In this document: positions 10,801-18,551 of the stretch, one piece after another | Layout: the number at the start of each line of letters is the position of its first letter | Position numbering within the stretch: the stretch's first letter is position 1 | Notes under the pieces: generated by a model | The model's database searches: none | What the model saw: only the letters and a program-made list of their open reading frames with translations | What the model was told of the DNA's origin: nothing | DNA from: Dyadobacter sp. MSC1_007 | GTDB taxonomy: Bacteria; Bacteroidota; Bacteroidia; Cytophagales; Spirosomataceae | Length of the DNA: 64,000 bases | Reading direction: 5' to 3' | Assembly: GCF_023667495.1 (NCBI RefSeq) | Contig: NZ_JAMOZL010000011.1 | Coordinates: 62,001-126,000 of the forward strand | Position numbers and translations under genes: made by a program

Positions 10801-10990
10801 GAAGGGGTACGAACTTTTGCAGACATACCTCGACGACCTGCATTTTAATTATAAATCATTCGCACTCAGCGAGCTGCATGAACTTACAGGAAAGGATTGG
10901 GGCCACAAGTCTCAGAGTTGGCAGAAATATCTGGCAGGACTTTCCTACCCGCAACCTGTGAAAGCATTGAAAAAAGAGATCGAGATTTAG
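7826..10990 (+). CDS. Tat-exported tandem FAD-dependent oxidoreductase
   Basis: This 1054-residue protein begins with a twin-arginine leader (MDRRKFLNL, hydrophobic stretch to about residue 30), so it is probably folded with its cofactor and exported to the periplasm. A first dinucleotide-binding region starts at residue 45 (DIVINGAGLSGYFAALHAS, glycines at 51-56, then LIVEK). A second and better one starts near residue 408 (VIVAGGGTAGALAAAGS, then LGGTKTMGGVMGYYHG), followed by IDATGDGDVA near 535 and GRGFGQSRNALQF near 694. These are features of the FAD_oxidored family (PF12831). The last 280 residues look like helical HEAT-type repeats. Family members oxidise or reduce small organic substrates; the substrate is unknown. 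Two FAD regions in one chain are unusual, and the first may be degenerate. The neighbouring FMN-acceptor-like protein is a plausible electron partner. Confidence 0.88.
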   Translation: MDRRKFLNLTLPATGAVFLTSSMLSEQAMAEIGQQFDGKNATGHYDIVINGAGLSGYFAALHASSKGKKVLIVEKRSSPGFELAAKSKLWLHAQGFDALRPDLQELLSPEQELPEIKNTKGTGKGKSQLGDHIALFKGSIRKGMVRNLLVGKVDILLMTDTCGLFESKGQVSGVLLATKQGVFSVPCKTFIDASDQLLFSRRLAEKSLKVQKAGFVIEVNNVNNPTFKEIKTDASFGLEGNRLTLYPGKLSNDQAFLAFEYPVDTDKLEEIEHKGRQIATQLGAKIKTLGTGFSTAQIQQFALEASLTLADNTPPATSLNGHYVLDSHASMLSLPSLMALEKNAQTLVDRIKIPAQTAAPQTLVLPGKKLDIKKVKFQAIDEPGFNVPLQAVHLDWIDAIVARKQTQVIVAGGGTAGALAAAGSVEKGADTIVVDYFNDLGGTKTMGGVMGYYHGVKDNVFFKKQNDEAERLALEVNMNKKVGRQIYHLRSVVDKGGQFLTSAILCGAVTKDNAVKGVVICRHGQLELILGDVTIDATGDGDVAAKAGASFQIGDSRIGFTQNYSQWDIAGSGKLPSATNRDYDILDNTKVSEQQRGLFISHYEAHCYDFHPFLTVRESRRIDGIHNLDLIDCVEKRHFEDVLTLASSDFDPHNVASSEYSKCGFLLPHSNDITVEIPYRSIIPKKLDGLLMSGRGFGQSRNALQFTRMTADLLVLGYLTGQIAADIAWKKVRPRDYNVSALQNEWVALGYLPAELLRKKPGDLRANRAEIERRVQQLESGASEYLYECSRIEKSLILPLIKEWFEKTNRPDGKLLLAKMLAWFGDAGGNELIGAELTNLFELEQEDGYPKGYIDDYDNIRGREKNKLEGLFWKINQNIALLGMSGNGSEMKAIRYILEKTGSGGGMVPRSNDYFNERIDIKIIPFHNRILSLAMYAERIPDPSLISGFENLLKDPNIGGYVTSQYDKVRWKVHGGALEISIAAAMARCGSQKGYELLQTYLDDLHFNYKSFALSELHELTGKDWGHKSQSWQKYLAGLSYPQPVKALKKEIEI

Positions 10991-10996
10991 GCCCTT

Positions 10997-12091
10997 ATGC
11001 TCAGAACAGACCTGTTATCGCTGTTTTTATTGCTTTCCACGACGCTGACTTTTGGCCAAATTTCAGAAAAGACTTATTACCGTACTCCTGAACTCGAACA
11101 GTTGGCTTTGAGTACCGAAGGGCATTCATTTAGCATTAATGATGACCATTTGGAACCTGTTACTGTTCAGGAATACGTTGGTACGAACGGCATGATTTAC
11201 TGGTACCGCCGCATTGCCACAGAGGTGTGCCTCACCGGCGACTGCCGTCCGATCGATGTTGGAATTTACTGGGACTTTAAAGGAGATTTTGCTGGTCTTG
11301 AGGTTTTCAAAGAGCCATTGACTAAAACTGATCACAGTGATTTCGCGGCATGGGACTACGGAAAATTGATGTCGATCCTGAAAGACGATTGGTCGCCGTT
11401 GCGTGAGTATTCATTGAGTGAACTGGTGGATGAGAAACCGGCTGATGGTGTCGACGCGGTAACGGGTGCCACGAAACGTGAAATTGCCGAGGCGGCTGTC
11501 GAAAAAGCAGTGTACACCACGCATACGCTATGGCACCTGATCCATGTAGGAGAAAAAGAGCAGCTCGCAAAACTGACAGCCCAGCGAATGACGCAAAATC
11601 ACCAAATGCAAAAAATATTATCGGCCAATCGGACAAAATTCCTCCCTTTTTTCCTAGATATGTTTGGGCAGGGCCATATTCCGCAGGACGCTTTCACAGA
11701 ATCTATCGTCCTCGATGGCCTTACCGAATCCACAGACCCAACCCTGCGCACGATCGCATTGAATGCCTTGCAACAGCTGGATTTTTCAACGCCCGAAATG
11801 CAGGATCGTCTCGCCGTTATTTATAAGGCAAAAAAACAACCGGAAAGAGTCGAGATCCTAACGCGCCTGAAACCCGCGCCCGGACTGTCGAAGCAATGGT
11901 ACGACGCTGTTGCGGACGATCTGAATGCGGACAATCCCTGGCTGGCAGTTAAGATTCTTAATACGCTGAAAAGCAGCAGCAGCCATTCTCCAAAAGTGAT
12001 GGAGATGGTCGAGACATTATCCCGGAGCGACATACCCGTCGTTCGGAAAGCCGTGGCAGAATTCAAGCAGGCGCGTTTCAAATCCAATTAA
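10997..12091 (+). CDS. Secreted FMN-binding-like protein with a candidate flavinylation motif
   Basis: This 364-residue protein has a signal peptide (residues 1-20, ending TFG-Q). Residues about 50-175 resemble the FMN-binding (PF04205-like) fold. They end in GVDAVTGATKREI, where DAVTGAT at 153-159 fits the Dxx(S/T)GA(T/S) motif that ApbE-type transferases modify by attaching FMN to the final Thr, here Thr159. Two cysteines (78 and 83, CLTGDC) could form a disulfide. Residues about 180-364 are helical HEAT-like repeats. It starts 6 bases after the FAD oxidoreductase stop. I infer that it shuttles electrons to or from that enzyme in the periplasm. No apbE gene is present in the window, so modification would depend on a gene elsewhere. 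Confidence 0.7.
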   Translation: MLRTDLLSLFLLLSTTLTFGQISEKTYYRTPELEQLALSTEGHSFSINDDHLEPVTVQEYVGTNGMIYWYRRIATEVCLTGDCRPIDVGIYWDFKGDFAGLEVFKEPLTKTDHSDFAAWDYGKLMSILKDDWSPLREYSLSELVDEKPADGVDAVTGATKREIAEAAVEKAVYTTHTLWHLIHVGEKEQLAKLTAQRMTQNHQMQKILSANRTKFLPFFLDMFGQGHIPQDAFTESIVLDGLTESTDPTLRTIALNALQQLDFSTPEMQDRLAVIYKAKKQPERVEILTRLKPAPGLSKQWYDAVADDLNADNPWLAVKILNTLKSSSSHSPKVMEMVETLSRSDIPVVRKAVAEFKQARFKSN

Positions 12092-12111
12092 ATGTCACTT
12101 TGAAAGAAATA

Positions 12112-13377
12112 ATGAACAGACGAACATTTGTAAAAGATACTTCCCTTCTGATAGGGCTGTTAATGGGTTCACTGGAAAAAGCTTCCGCTGCCCCAAAAAA
12201 AGTGATCATTCTTCGCTCTTCGTGGCAGACGGTCAATATCGGTGACATTGGCCATACACCGGGCGTGCTCACCATTCTTGAAAAGTATCTTCCCGATGCG
12301 GAGATCCGCCTCTGGCCGAGCAGTATTGGCAATGGGGTAAAGGAAATTCTTGAACAGCGGTTTCCCAAGGTTAAGGTCGTAAACACTCCGGAGCTCATTA
12401 AGCAGGCATTTGCCGAGGGTGATTTTCTGCTGCACGGATCGGGACCTTTCCTTGTGGCGCGGACCGATGTAAAAAAATGGCGCGAGGAAACAGGTAAACC
12501 GTATGGCGTTTATGGCATCACCTTTCCCGGCTTTTATGGAGCACCTACCGAGCAGCAAATAGCCTCGTTGGCAACCGATACCGAACTGCTGACAAATGCG
12601 GCCTTCACTTTTTTCAGGGACTCACCTTCACTGGAATACGCCCGTAAAAACGGGGTAAAATGTCCGGTCATGGAGTTCGGGCCCGACGGAGCATTTGCAG
12701 TAGACCTTCGAAATGACAAGCTGGCCGATGCGTTTTTGAAGCAAAACAAATTGACTTCGGGAAAATTTCTTTGTGTGATTCCCCGGCAGCGCTATACTCC
12801 ATACTGGGAGGTCAAATCCAAAAATGCGGCTTTCGACGCCTTTAAAGATGGCAAAAACAAGGAAATGCGGGAACATGATAATGCTCCGCTGCGAGAGGCA
12901 ATGATGGCCGTGCTCGACAAAACGGATCTAAAAATCCTGATATGCCCGGAAGACGAAACGCAAGTTAAACTCGGCAAAGAGGTCCTGTTAGATAAGTTGC
13001 CCCAGCAATACCATAGCCGCGTGGTATGGCGTGACCGTTACTGGCTGACCGATGAAGCACTCAGCACCTACCTCAAATCCGCAGGACTATTCGGACTTGA
13101 AATGCATTCCCCCATCATGTGCATCGGTCATGGCATACCCGCCATCGTTTGCCGGTTTACTGAACAAACCACCAAGGGTTTTATGTGGCGCGACATCGGC
13201 CTTGACGACTGGCTTTTCGATATGGACAAACCCGAAGAAGTTGCACGCATTGCCCCGGCCGTGCTGGCCATGGCTCAAAACCCCGCCCGGGCAAAGCAAA
13301 AGGCATTGCAGGCTAAACGGATTGTGGAAGGTCGGCAGAAGGCGACCATGGAGATTTTAAGGAAGAAGTTGTCGTAG
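12112..13377 (+). CDS. Polysaccharide pyruvyl transferase-fold protein with Tat leader
   Basis: The chosen start is ATG 12112, giving 421 residues and a twin-arginine leader (MNRRTFVKDTSLLIG). A TTG start 12 bases upstream is possible but would displace the leader. The mature part has PF04230-like features: a first strand with VNIGDIGHTPG, then DFLLHGSGPF near residue 105, and a C-terminal segment with GLFGLEMHSPIMCIGHGIPAIV and a cap ending before residue 421. PF04230 enzymes normally transfer pyruvate from phosphoenolpyruvate in the cytoplasm. A predicted exported copy makes that reaction doubtful, so the catalytic role is left open. It is the last gene of the + strand operon and is followed at once by a strong bidirectional terminator. 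Confidence 0.8.
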   Translation: MNRRTFVKDTSLLIGLLMGSLEKASAAPKKVIILRSSWQTVNIGDIGHTPGVLTILEKYLPDAEIRLWPSSIGNGVKEILEQRFPKVKVVNTPELIKQAFAEGDFLLHGSGPFLVARTDVKKWREETGKPYGVYGITFPGFYGAPTEQQIASLATDTELLTNAAFTFFRDSPSLEYARKNGVKCPVMEFGPDGAFAVDLRNDKLADAFLKQNKLTSGKFLCVIPRQRYTPYWEVKSKNAAFDAFKDGKNKEMREHDNAPLREAMMAVLDKTDLKILICPEDETQVKLGKEVLLDKLPQQYHSRVVWRDRYWLTDEALSTYLKSAGLFGLEMHSPIMCIGHGIPAIVCRFTEQTTKGFMWRDIGLDDWLFDMDKPEEVARIAPAVLAMAQNPARAKQKALQAKRIVEGRQKATMEILRKKLS

Positions 13378-13379
13378 TC

Positions 13380-13410
13380 AGGCGGGAAATAGAGTTGCTA
13401 TTTCCCGCCT
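13380..13410. terminator. Bidirectional intrinsic terminator
   Basis: A perfect 13-bp inverted repeat (AGGCGGGAAATAG / CTATTTCCCGCCT) with a 5-base loop sits between two convergent genes whose stops are at 13377 and 13419. It is GC-rich at the base of the stem and placed to stop transcription from both sides. Confidence 0.85.
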
Positions 13411-13418
13411 GTAAGTTG

Positions 13419-15965
13419 TTACTCGTTGATTTCGCCGGAATGCGTTTGAGAGCATCCCATGAAATCCATATGACCCATGATAGGCGCGCCGGGAGGCATG
13501 TCAAGCACGGAACCCGGTTCAAATTTGATCGGGTTTTTGCTAAATTCGTCTATCTGCGCGAGCCCGAAAAGCATATTTGCTTTTTGTTTAGGCGCTGCCG
13601 CTGCCAACTGTCCTTTCAGCCATTCGCTCAGCTCGCCGACTTTGAGCAAAGCTTCGCCCCGCACATTTTCAGGTGCTTTGGGATCGGCAGCAAGCATCAG
13701 CAGATATTTCAGCGACAGGTTATTTACCAGTGTTTGCAATTCACCTTTATACCCCGTCAGTGGGCCTGATTTCCACGTTTTCTCAAACAACTTGTCGATT
13801 ACCGGCATCAACCCGGGCTGCTTGGCATCACGCGCATTATACTCGATCAGGCGGGCAGCACGTTCGGGATTGAGCAGGTAAGAGAGTGTCGTTCCGGCAG
13901 CGGTTTCAGCTGCTGCAATAGGGTCGAATGTCGGGCCGGTATGGCCTGTGAAAGTTTCCAGACTGGCCGGATAACCGCTCGGGCGTGGCGGAATCTTGCT
14001 GATCAATACTTCTGGTAATGCCAGCGCCTCGGGTGTGATCGTGCCCAAAAGCGACTCCAATGCACGCCATTGTTCCTTGGGCTCGACCATGCGCGTGGTC
14101 ACCTGCCCATCGTTCTTAACGGCGTGGGTGAAATACAGCCCGCCGACAGATTTCGCTACCGCTTCGACCTGGTAACGGTGCAGGAGATAAATCGGCACCA
14201 GTACTTCCTCAATAGTTGCCATTGGTTCGCCTTTCTGGATCGCTTTTTCGGAAAAATTGTCCAATACCTTTCTGCGGACCGTCATGATATTGGTCATCTG
14301 ATCGATCGCATTGGCGCCATCGTCCCATTGATGTGAAGTGGGATGCGCATTGCCGCCAATGTCGGGAATGTACAAAAAGCCTTGTTTGAGGGTTTCCTGC
14401 ATGATTTTTTCAAGCCCGGCCTCTTCGTCGGCACCTTTCGGAAATTCGGTATAGCCCCACATCACCGCACGCTTGTCCCAGGCACCGATACCTTTGGCAT
14501 AAGAATCTGAAATATCGACAGTCCCGTCCGCCTTCATGGAAAATCTTGGAAATGGATAGTCCATCACCGATCCACGGTCTTTGGGACTGGCCGCAAAGTT
14601 GTGGTTAAAACCAAGCGTATGGCCAATTTCATGGGCCGAAAGCTGTCTTACGCGAGCAAGTGCCAGTTCCTGCATCGCACTGGTCGTTTTCTTCCCGTCT
14701 TCATAAGGCTGCAAAAGACCTTCGGCGATCAGGTAATCCTGGCGGTGGCGATCCGAACCCAGCGTGACGACGCCTTTGATGATCTCGCCAGTGCGGGGGT
14801 CAATATACGAAGCTCCGGACGAGAAACCGCGCGGCGAACCGGTGCGGTTGATCCAGTTGACGACATTATAGCGGATATCCATCGGGTCGGCGCCTGCCGG
14901 AAGCTCTTTTACCTGGAACGCATTTTTGTACCCAGCCGCTTCGAATGCCTCGTTCCAATAAGCACCGCCCTCGATCAATGCCGTTTTCACAGGTTCCGGG
15001 GCGCCGCGATCGATGTAATAAACAATGGGTTTTACAGCTTCGCTGGACGCATTACCCGGGTTTTTCTTTTCCAAACGATGCCTGCGGATAAAACGCTTCA
15101 CGATTGGCTCTGTCATCGGCGCAGAAAAATCCATATAACTGAACATCCCGAATGCGGATCGTGGATCGAACCGGCGTGTTTTATAGTTGGCATCCGGCAA
15201 TTCCACAAACGACTGGTGCATATTGATCGTGACCGCGCTCGGGTCGGGCGCGAGGTTGCTGCCACCGCCGCCAAACCGGTTCACATTCGGAGCGCCGCCG
15301 GTAAAGGTAACCATCGCCTCAAATTCAGTGTTTTTGGGGAAATTTTTAGTGTTTTCAAGATATACTACCGAGCGGGATTCATCCAGGCGATAAGCGCCGC
15401 CACCGGCCGAAGGCTGCGGAACGCTCACCGGCCCGCTCACACGGCGTACGCCCAGGCGCGCCGCGATATTCTGACTATCGCGTATGATGAATGGCGTGAG
15501 GTCGATCAGGAATTTCTCACCTTCCACCGCAACGGGTGCAAAGCCCCAGATTACCGATTTGGCAAATGCGTTTTCGACCGCTCTTTTTTCATCCGCATTC
15601 TGGCTGATTGCCCTATAATTGGTCACCGGCTCTACCAGCAGCACTTTGGGACCCACTTTTACAAACTTCGCCAGCGCCGAAGTTGCCTGTCCGCGCTCGG
15701 GACCGCCATTTCCTACACCTTCGGAAAGCGATGCGAAGTAGAGGAAATCTTTATCGAACTTGTCGACTTCCAGCAATACCCTTCCTGTTTTTTCATCATA
15801 ATAAAAATTAAAAAAGCCCTCGTACTTCTTCATACCCTGCGTGGCAGAGGCGATGCTGGCTGCGGGCGCCGTGGCCCGGCTGGCTTGTCCCCCACCCTGA
15901 TTTTGCGCGAAACAGAGGGTGCCGGCTGCCATTAAAACAGCCAATGCATGGAATGTCAACTTCAT
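13419..15965 (-). CDS. Secreted zinc-dependent metalloprotease (metzincin motif, DUF4953/DUF5117 type)
   Basis: This 848-residue protein starts with a signal peptide (cleavage near residue 20, LCFA-Q). Residues 445-455 read HEIGHTLGFNH, the metzincin zinc site HExxHxxGxxH: three His ligands and the catalytic Glu446. A downstream Met (SVMDYPFPRF, residues about 468-477) fits the Met-turn. The N-terminal 300 residues match the DUF5117/DUF5118-type prodomain of this Bacteroidota family, and the C-terminal 350 residues are helical. It is probably a periplasmic or outer-membrane-associated protease. The 31-base gap to the next gene on the same strand (start 16443, upstream of it in transcription) allows read-through from the ABC operon. 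Confidence 0.92.
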   Translation of the reverse strand: MKLTFHALAVLMAAGTLCFAQNQGGGQASRATAPAASIASATQGMKKYEGFFNFYYDEKTGRVLLEVDKFDKDFLYFASLSEGVGNGGPERGQATSALAKFVKVGPKVLLVEPVTNYRAISQNADEKRAVENAFAKSVIWGFAPVAVEGEKFLIDLTPFIIRDSQNIAARLGVRRVSGPVSVPQPSAGGGAYRLDESRSVVYLENTKNFPKNTEFEAMVTFTGGAPNVNRFGGGGSNLAPDPSAVTINMHQSFVELPDANYKTRRFDPRSAFGMFSYMDFSAPMTEPIVKRFIRRHRLEKKNPGNASSEAVKPIVYYIDRGAPEPVKTALIEGGAYWNEAFEAAGYKNAFQVKELPAGADPMDIRYNVVNWINRTGSPRGFSSGASYIDPRTGEIIKGVVTLGSDRHRQDYLIAEGLLQPYEDGKKTTSAMQELALARVRQLSAHEIGHTLGFNHNFAASPKDRGSVMDYPFPRFSMKADGTVDISDSYAKGIGAWDKRAVMWGYTEFPKGADEEAGLEKIMQETLKQGFLYIPDIGGNAHPTSHQWDDGANAIDQMTNIMTVRRKVLDNFSEKAIQKGEPMATIEEVLVPIYLLHRYQVEAVAKSVGGLYFTHAVKNDGQVTTRMVEPKEQWRALESLLGTITPEALALPEVLISKIPPRPSGYPASLETFTGHTGPTFDPIAAAETAAGTTLSYLLNPERAARLIEYNARDAKQPGLMPVIDKLFEKTWKSGPLTGYKGELQTLVNNLSLKYLLMLAADPKAPENVRGEALLKVGELSEWLKGQLAAAAPKQKANMLFGLAQIDEFSKNPIKFEPGSVLDMPPGAPIMGHMDFMGCSQTHSGEINE

Positions 15966-15996
15966 AGAATTCGGGTTATGGATGATTGATTGAATA

Positions 15997-16443
15997 CTAT
16001 TTAACCTGCTCGGCTTGAAGCAGGAATACTTCCGAACGGTAATCTCCGGTTTTATTGAGCATTAATTTGCCTTTGATCTTCACGGGTTTGTCGGTATAGC
16101 CAAGTTCCTTCACCATTTTAACTTCCACCATCGACGGAATGTCGCCCTGGCCGCAATAAGGGCACTGGTCCATAGGCACTACGGCGAGCATGAACTCCCG
16201 GTGGTTCAGGTCGGCATTGATCGGGATGATGTAGCCGGGTAGTTCGACGGTCTTGTTCTGCAATGCTTCCAGCTTGGCCGGAAATGCCGGTACCATCTTG
16301 AATTCGGCGTTTTTCTTGTAAGTGCGCTGCCCGATAAGCTTCCAGGTGCTGTTCATAAGCGGGATATGCGCCGGCGGCTGGGCCAGACCGGCGTATCCCG
16401 AAAACATCAAAATCAACAACAGCCATTTTCTTGCAATAATCAT
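15997..16443 (-). CDS. Small secreted DUF3299-like protein
   Basis: This 148-residue protein has a signal peptide (ending GLA-Q, about residue 21). The mature domain carries VELPGYIIPINADL, then VPMDQCPYCGQGDIPSMVEV near residue 95, then KPVKIKGKLMLNK. That layout resembles DUF3299 proteins, which are often encoded beside FtsX/MacB-type ABC transporters. The CPYC pair could bind a metal or form a redox disulfide. It starts one base past the permease stop, so it is almost surely the third gene of that operon. The exact function is unknown. Confidence 0.8.
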   Translation of the reverse strand: MIIARKWLLLILMFSGYAGLAQPPAHIPLMNSTWKLIGQRTYKKNAEFKMVPAFPAKLEALQNKTVELPGYIIPINADLNHREFMLAVVPMDQCPYCGQGDIPSMVEVKMVKELGYTDKPVKIKGKLMLNKTGDYRSEVFLLQAEQVK

Positions 16444-16444
16444 T

Positions 16445-17605
16445 TCAAATCTTCGACATGGTTTCAGAAATATCTATTCGGTAGGCCTGTACCGCAGGCA
16501 ACAATGCGGCAAAAATGCCGATCAGCAAACCTGCCGCGAGCAAAAAACCTTCTTCGGGAAGAAATACCAGCCCATCCAGCCTTGCCTGCGGCGAGCCCTG
16601 CCAGTAACCGATTGTGTGCAGGCCCGCATGGCCTACAAGTACACCCGCGAGCGAACCGAACGTAGTCAACAGCACTCCTTCGAAGATAATCATCGTGAAA
16701 ATCGTTTGCCGCGACGCGCCCATCACCCGCATGACCGCAATGTCGTATACCCGCTCGCGCAACGAGTTGTAAAGGCTCACAAAAACGCTTACCCCCGCCA
16801 GCAGCATCAAAGCAACAGCAAACCACTGTACCGCGTCCACACCAACGCCGATCAACGCGAAAAGGCGCGCGCTTTCCTTCGCCGGAGATGCGGCCTGCAT
16901 GGCTGTCGATCGGTTGATCATTGCAGGTAAGGTCACCATGGCCATTCTGGACCGGTATTGGATCAGCATGGAGGTAATCTCGCGTTTTTCAGCCCCGTGC
17001 ATTTTCCAAATGCTTTCAAGGCCAGTAAGCACCAGATTATCAGCGACATTACCCTTCGTTTTGAGAACACCACACACGATATACGGGTGATCTTCATGCA
17101 TACCCTCATCCGAAGAAAGCCCATGCGAGCCATAAACACGATCCCCGGGTTTGAGGTTTTGCACACGCGCAACCTCGGCCCCGACAACGATTTCAAAATC
17201 CTTTGCCCAAAAACGACCTGATTCCAGTTCGAGGCCGTGCAGGGTGACATAGCCCGTATCAGTTCCAACAATGCGAAAACCCGCATAGTTATCCCCTAGC
17301 GCGAGCGGAACCGCCTTTTTGATCATCGGATTGGCTGTAAGCACCTTTGCATCTTCTTCGGCGATATTTCCAGTTGGAAAATCAATAAAATAAATACTGC
17401 TGAGGATCAGCTGCAATGGACTACCCTTCGCTCCTACCACCAAATCGACGCCTTTCGCATTGTCGCGCAAGCGTTCGCCTACTTGCTTTACCCCAAGCAG
17501 CAGCATGGCAAGCATACCCGTACCGAATGCGATCAGCATCAGGTTCAGCGCGAGCGTCAGCGGATTGGCTTTAAGATTTTTCCAACTGATCTGAAATGCG
17601 TTCAT
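16445..17605 (-). CDS. ABC transporter permease, FtsX/MacB (type VII) family
   Basis: The start at 17605 (MNAFQISWKNLKANPLTLAL) gives 386 residues. An extension to 17641 with an alternative start would add an unlikely tail and overlap the ATPase gene more. There is an N-terminal membrane helix (LALNLMLIAFGTGMLAMLLL), a periplasmic MacB-like core domain of about 220 residues, and three C-terminal helices with the FtsX signature segment (YDIAVMRVMGASRQTIFTMI). Such permeases do not import solutes. With the ATPase they use mechanotransmission to move lipoproteins or peptides, or to activate envelope enzymes. The start codon lies inside the 3' end of the ATPase gene (35-base overlap), so the pair is translationally coupled. 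Confidence 0.92.
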   Translation of the reverse strand: MNAFQISWKNLKANPLTLALNLMLIAFGTGMLAMLLLGVKQVGERLRDNAKGVDLVVGAKGSPLQLILSSIYFIDFPTGNIAEEDAKVLTANPMIKKAVPLALGDNYAGFRIVGTDTGYVTLHGLELESGRFWAKDFEIVVGAEVARVQNLKPGDRVYGSHGLSSDEGMHEDHPYIVCGVLKTKGNVADNLVLTGLESIWKMHGAEKREITSMLIQYRSRMAMVTLPAMINRSTAMQAASPAKESARLFALIGVGVDAVQWFAVALMLLAGVSVFVSLYNSLRERVYDIAVMRVMGASRQTIFTMIIFEGVLLTTFGSLAGVLVGHAGLHTIGYWQGSPQARLDGLVFLPEEGFLLAAGLLIGIFAALLPAVQAYRIDISETMSKI

Positions 17606-18239
17606 GCGAGAGTTCAAATGTAAAATCCTTGAAAAAAGCATCCTTCACACGATCGTCGTGGGTCGAAATCACGAGTGTCGAGCCTTGCGATGCTGCCAGT
17701 TCCGACAAAAGGCGGACAACTGCTTCCGCATTCCGGTTATCCAGACTGCTCGTAGGCTCATCGGCCAGCAGCAAAGCCGGACGGTTAATGAGTGCCCGTG
17801 CAATGCCCACGCGCTGCGCCTGCCCCTGGCTAAGCTCGTGCGGAAAGCTCCTTCTTTTGTGATCCATATCCAATGCATCCAGCACCTCCCTGACCCGCAA
17901 ACTATCTTTGCCTGCACCCGCGAAGCCCTGCGCCAATTCCATGTTTTCTTCGACCGTCATGCTGCGGATCAGATGCGGCTGCTGAAAAACGATGCCAATG
18001 CTCCTCCCGCGAAACCGGTCGAGCTCGCGGGCCCGGAGCGCGTACAGATCTGTCCCATTCACGATCACTTCTCCATTCGAAGGTTTCAACAAACCTGCCA
18101 GCATATGTAGCAAAGTAGTTTTCCCACTCCCTGATTCGCCAAGCAAAAGCCATTGCTCGCCATCACCGACATTCCAGTCGGGGAAATGCAAAGCGGCGCC
18201 GTTGGCAAAAATTTTGGTCAAATGCGTGGTTCGAAGCAT
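17571..18239 (-). CDS. ABC transporter ATP-binding protein, LolD/MacB type
   Basis: At 222 residues this is the usual length for a stand-alone ATPase. Walker A is GESGSGKT at 34-41, the Q-loop glutamine is at 86, the signature LSQGQ is at 136-140, and Walker B with the catalytic Glu is LLLADEP at 156-162, followed by an H-loop (STHDD). It powers the overlapping FtsX-type permease. It is the first gene of a three-gene operon (ATPase, permease, DUF3299-like protein). A repeat element fills the 300 bases upstream, so the promoter must lie within or beside it. Confidence 0.95.
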   Translation of the reverse strand: MLRTTHLTKIFANGAALHFPDWNVGDGEQWLLLGESGSGKTTLLHMLAGLLKPSNGEVIVNGTDLYALRARELDRFRGRSIGIVFQQPHLIRSMTVEENMELAQGFAGAGKDSLRVREVLDALDMDHKRRSFPHELSQGQAQRVGIARALINRPALLLADEPTSSLDNRNAEAVVRLLSELAASQGSTLVISTHDDRVKDAFFKDFTFELSHERISDQLEKS

Positions 18240-18280
18240 TTTTAATCGGGTCTTTCGGGGTTCATAAAATCGTTAAAAAT

Positions 18281-18448
18281 GAGCTCCGAAGGAGCGTCCT
18301 GTTTATAGCAAAAACAATCATAAATCGCGCCGTGGGCTCCATCGGAGCCTCCTGCTACCATGCAAATGATTCAGGTGACTCCTGCCGGAGTCCATAAATC
18401 GGTATCTGGACGTTCATTGCTAGAAAACAGGGAGCCACTCCGTGGCTA
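18281..18448. repeat. Four-hairpin palindromic repeat element, copy 1
   Basis: This 168-base non-coding element is built from four short hairpins with 3- or 4-base loops: GCTCC-GAA-GGAGC, GGCTCC-ATC-GGAGCC, GACTCC-TGCC-GGAGTC and AGCCAC-TCC-GTGGCT. A CCTGTTTATAG spacer follows the first, and a degenerate inverse of it (CTAGAAAACAGG) precedes the last. The outer parts are inverted relative to each other. It lies between the ABC ATPase start and the M20 hydrolase stop. The same architecture recurs at 26909, 41476 (half), 54811 and 55366. Confidence 0.8.
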
Positions 18449-18470
18449 GACGAACATTGCCGGCTACATC

Positions 18471-18546
18471 TGACAATTCCTGACCAAAACCTGACTCCTC
18501 CTGACAACACCTGACCAAACCTGACCCTCTTTACTATTCTTGACCA
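18471..18546. repeat. TGAC array with 10-nt period
   Basis: TGAC occurs at 18471, 18481, 18492, 18502, 18512, 18522 and 18541, with a TACT variant at 18532. The spacing is 10 bases with two 1-base slips. The array runs to the 3' end of the M20 hydrolase gene and sits beside the palindromic element that ends at 18448. Confidence 0.7.
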
Positions 18547-18551
18547 AATTG

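Noticed and set aside
14601..15935. 444-residue + strand open frame opposite the metalloprotease
   Set aside because: It is antisense to a clear metzincin gene, has no domain, and arises from the codon bias of the real strand.
18471..18546. CRISPR array
   Set aside because: Repeats are 4 bases in a 10-base period with no spacer of CRISPR size and no cas genes.
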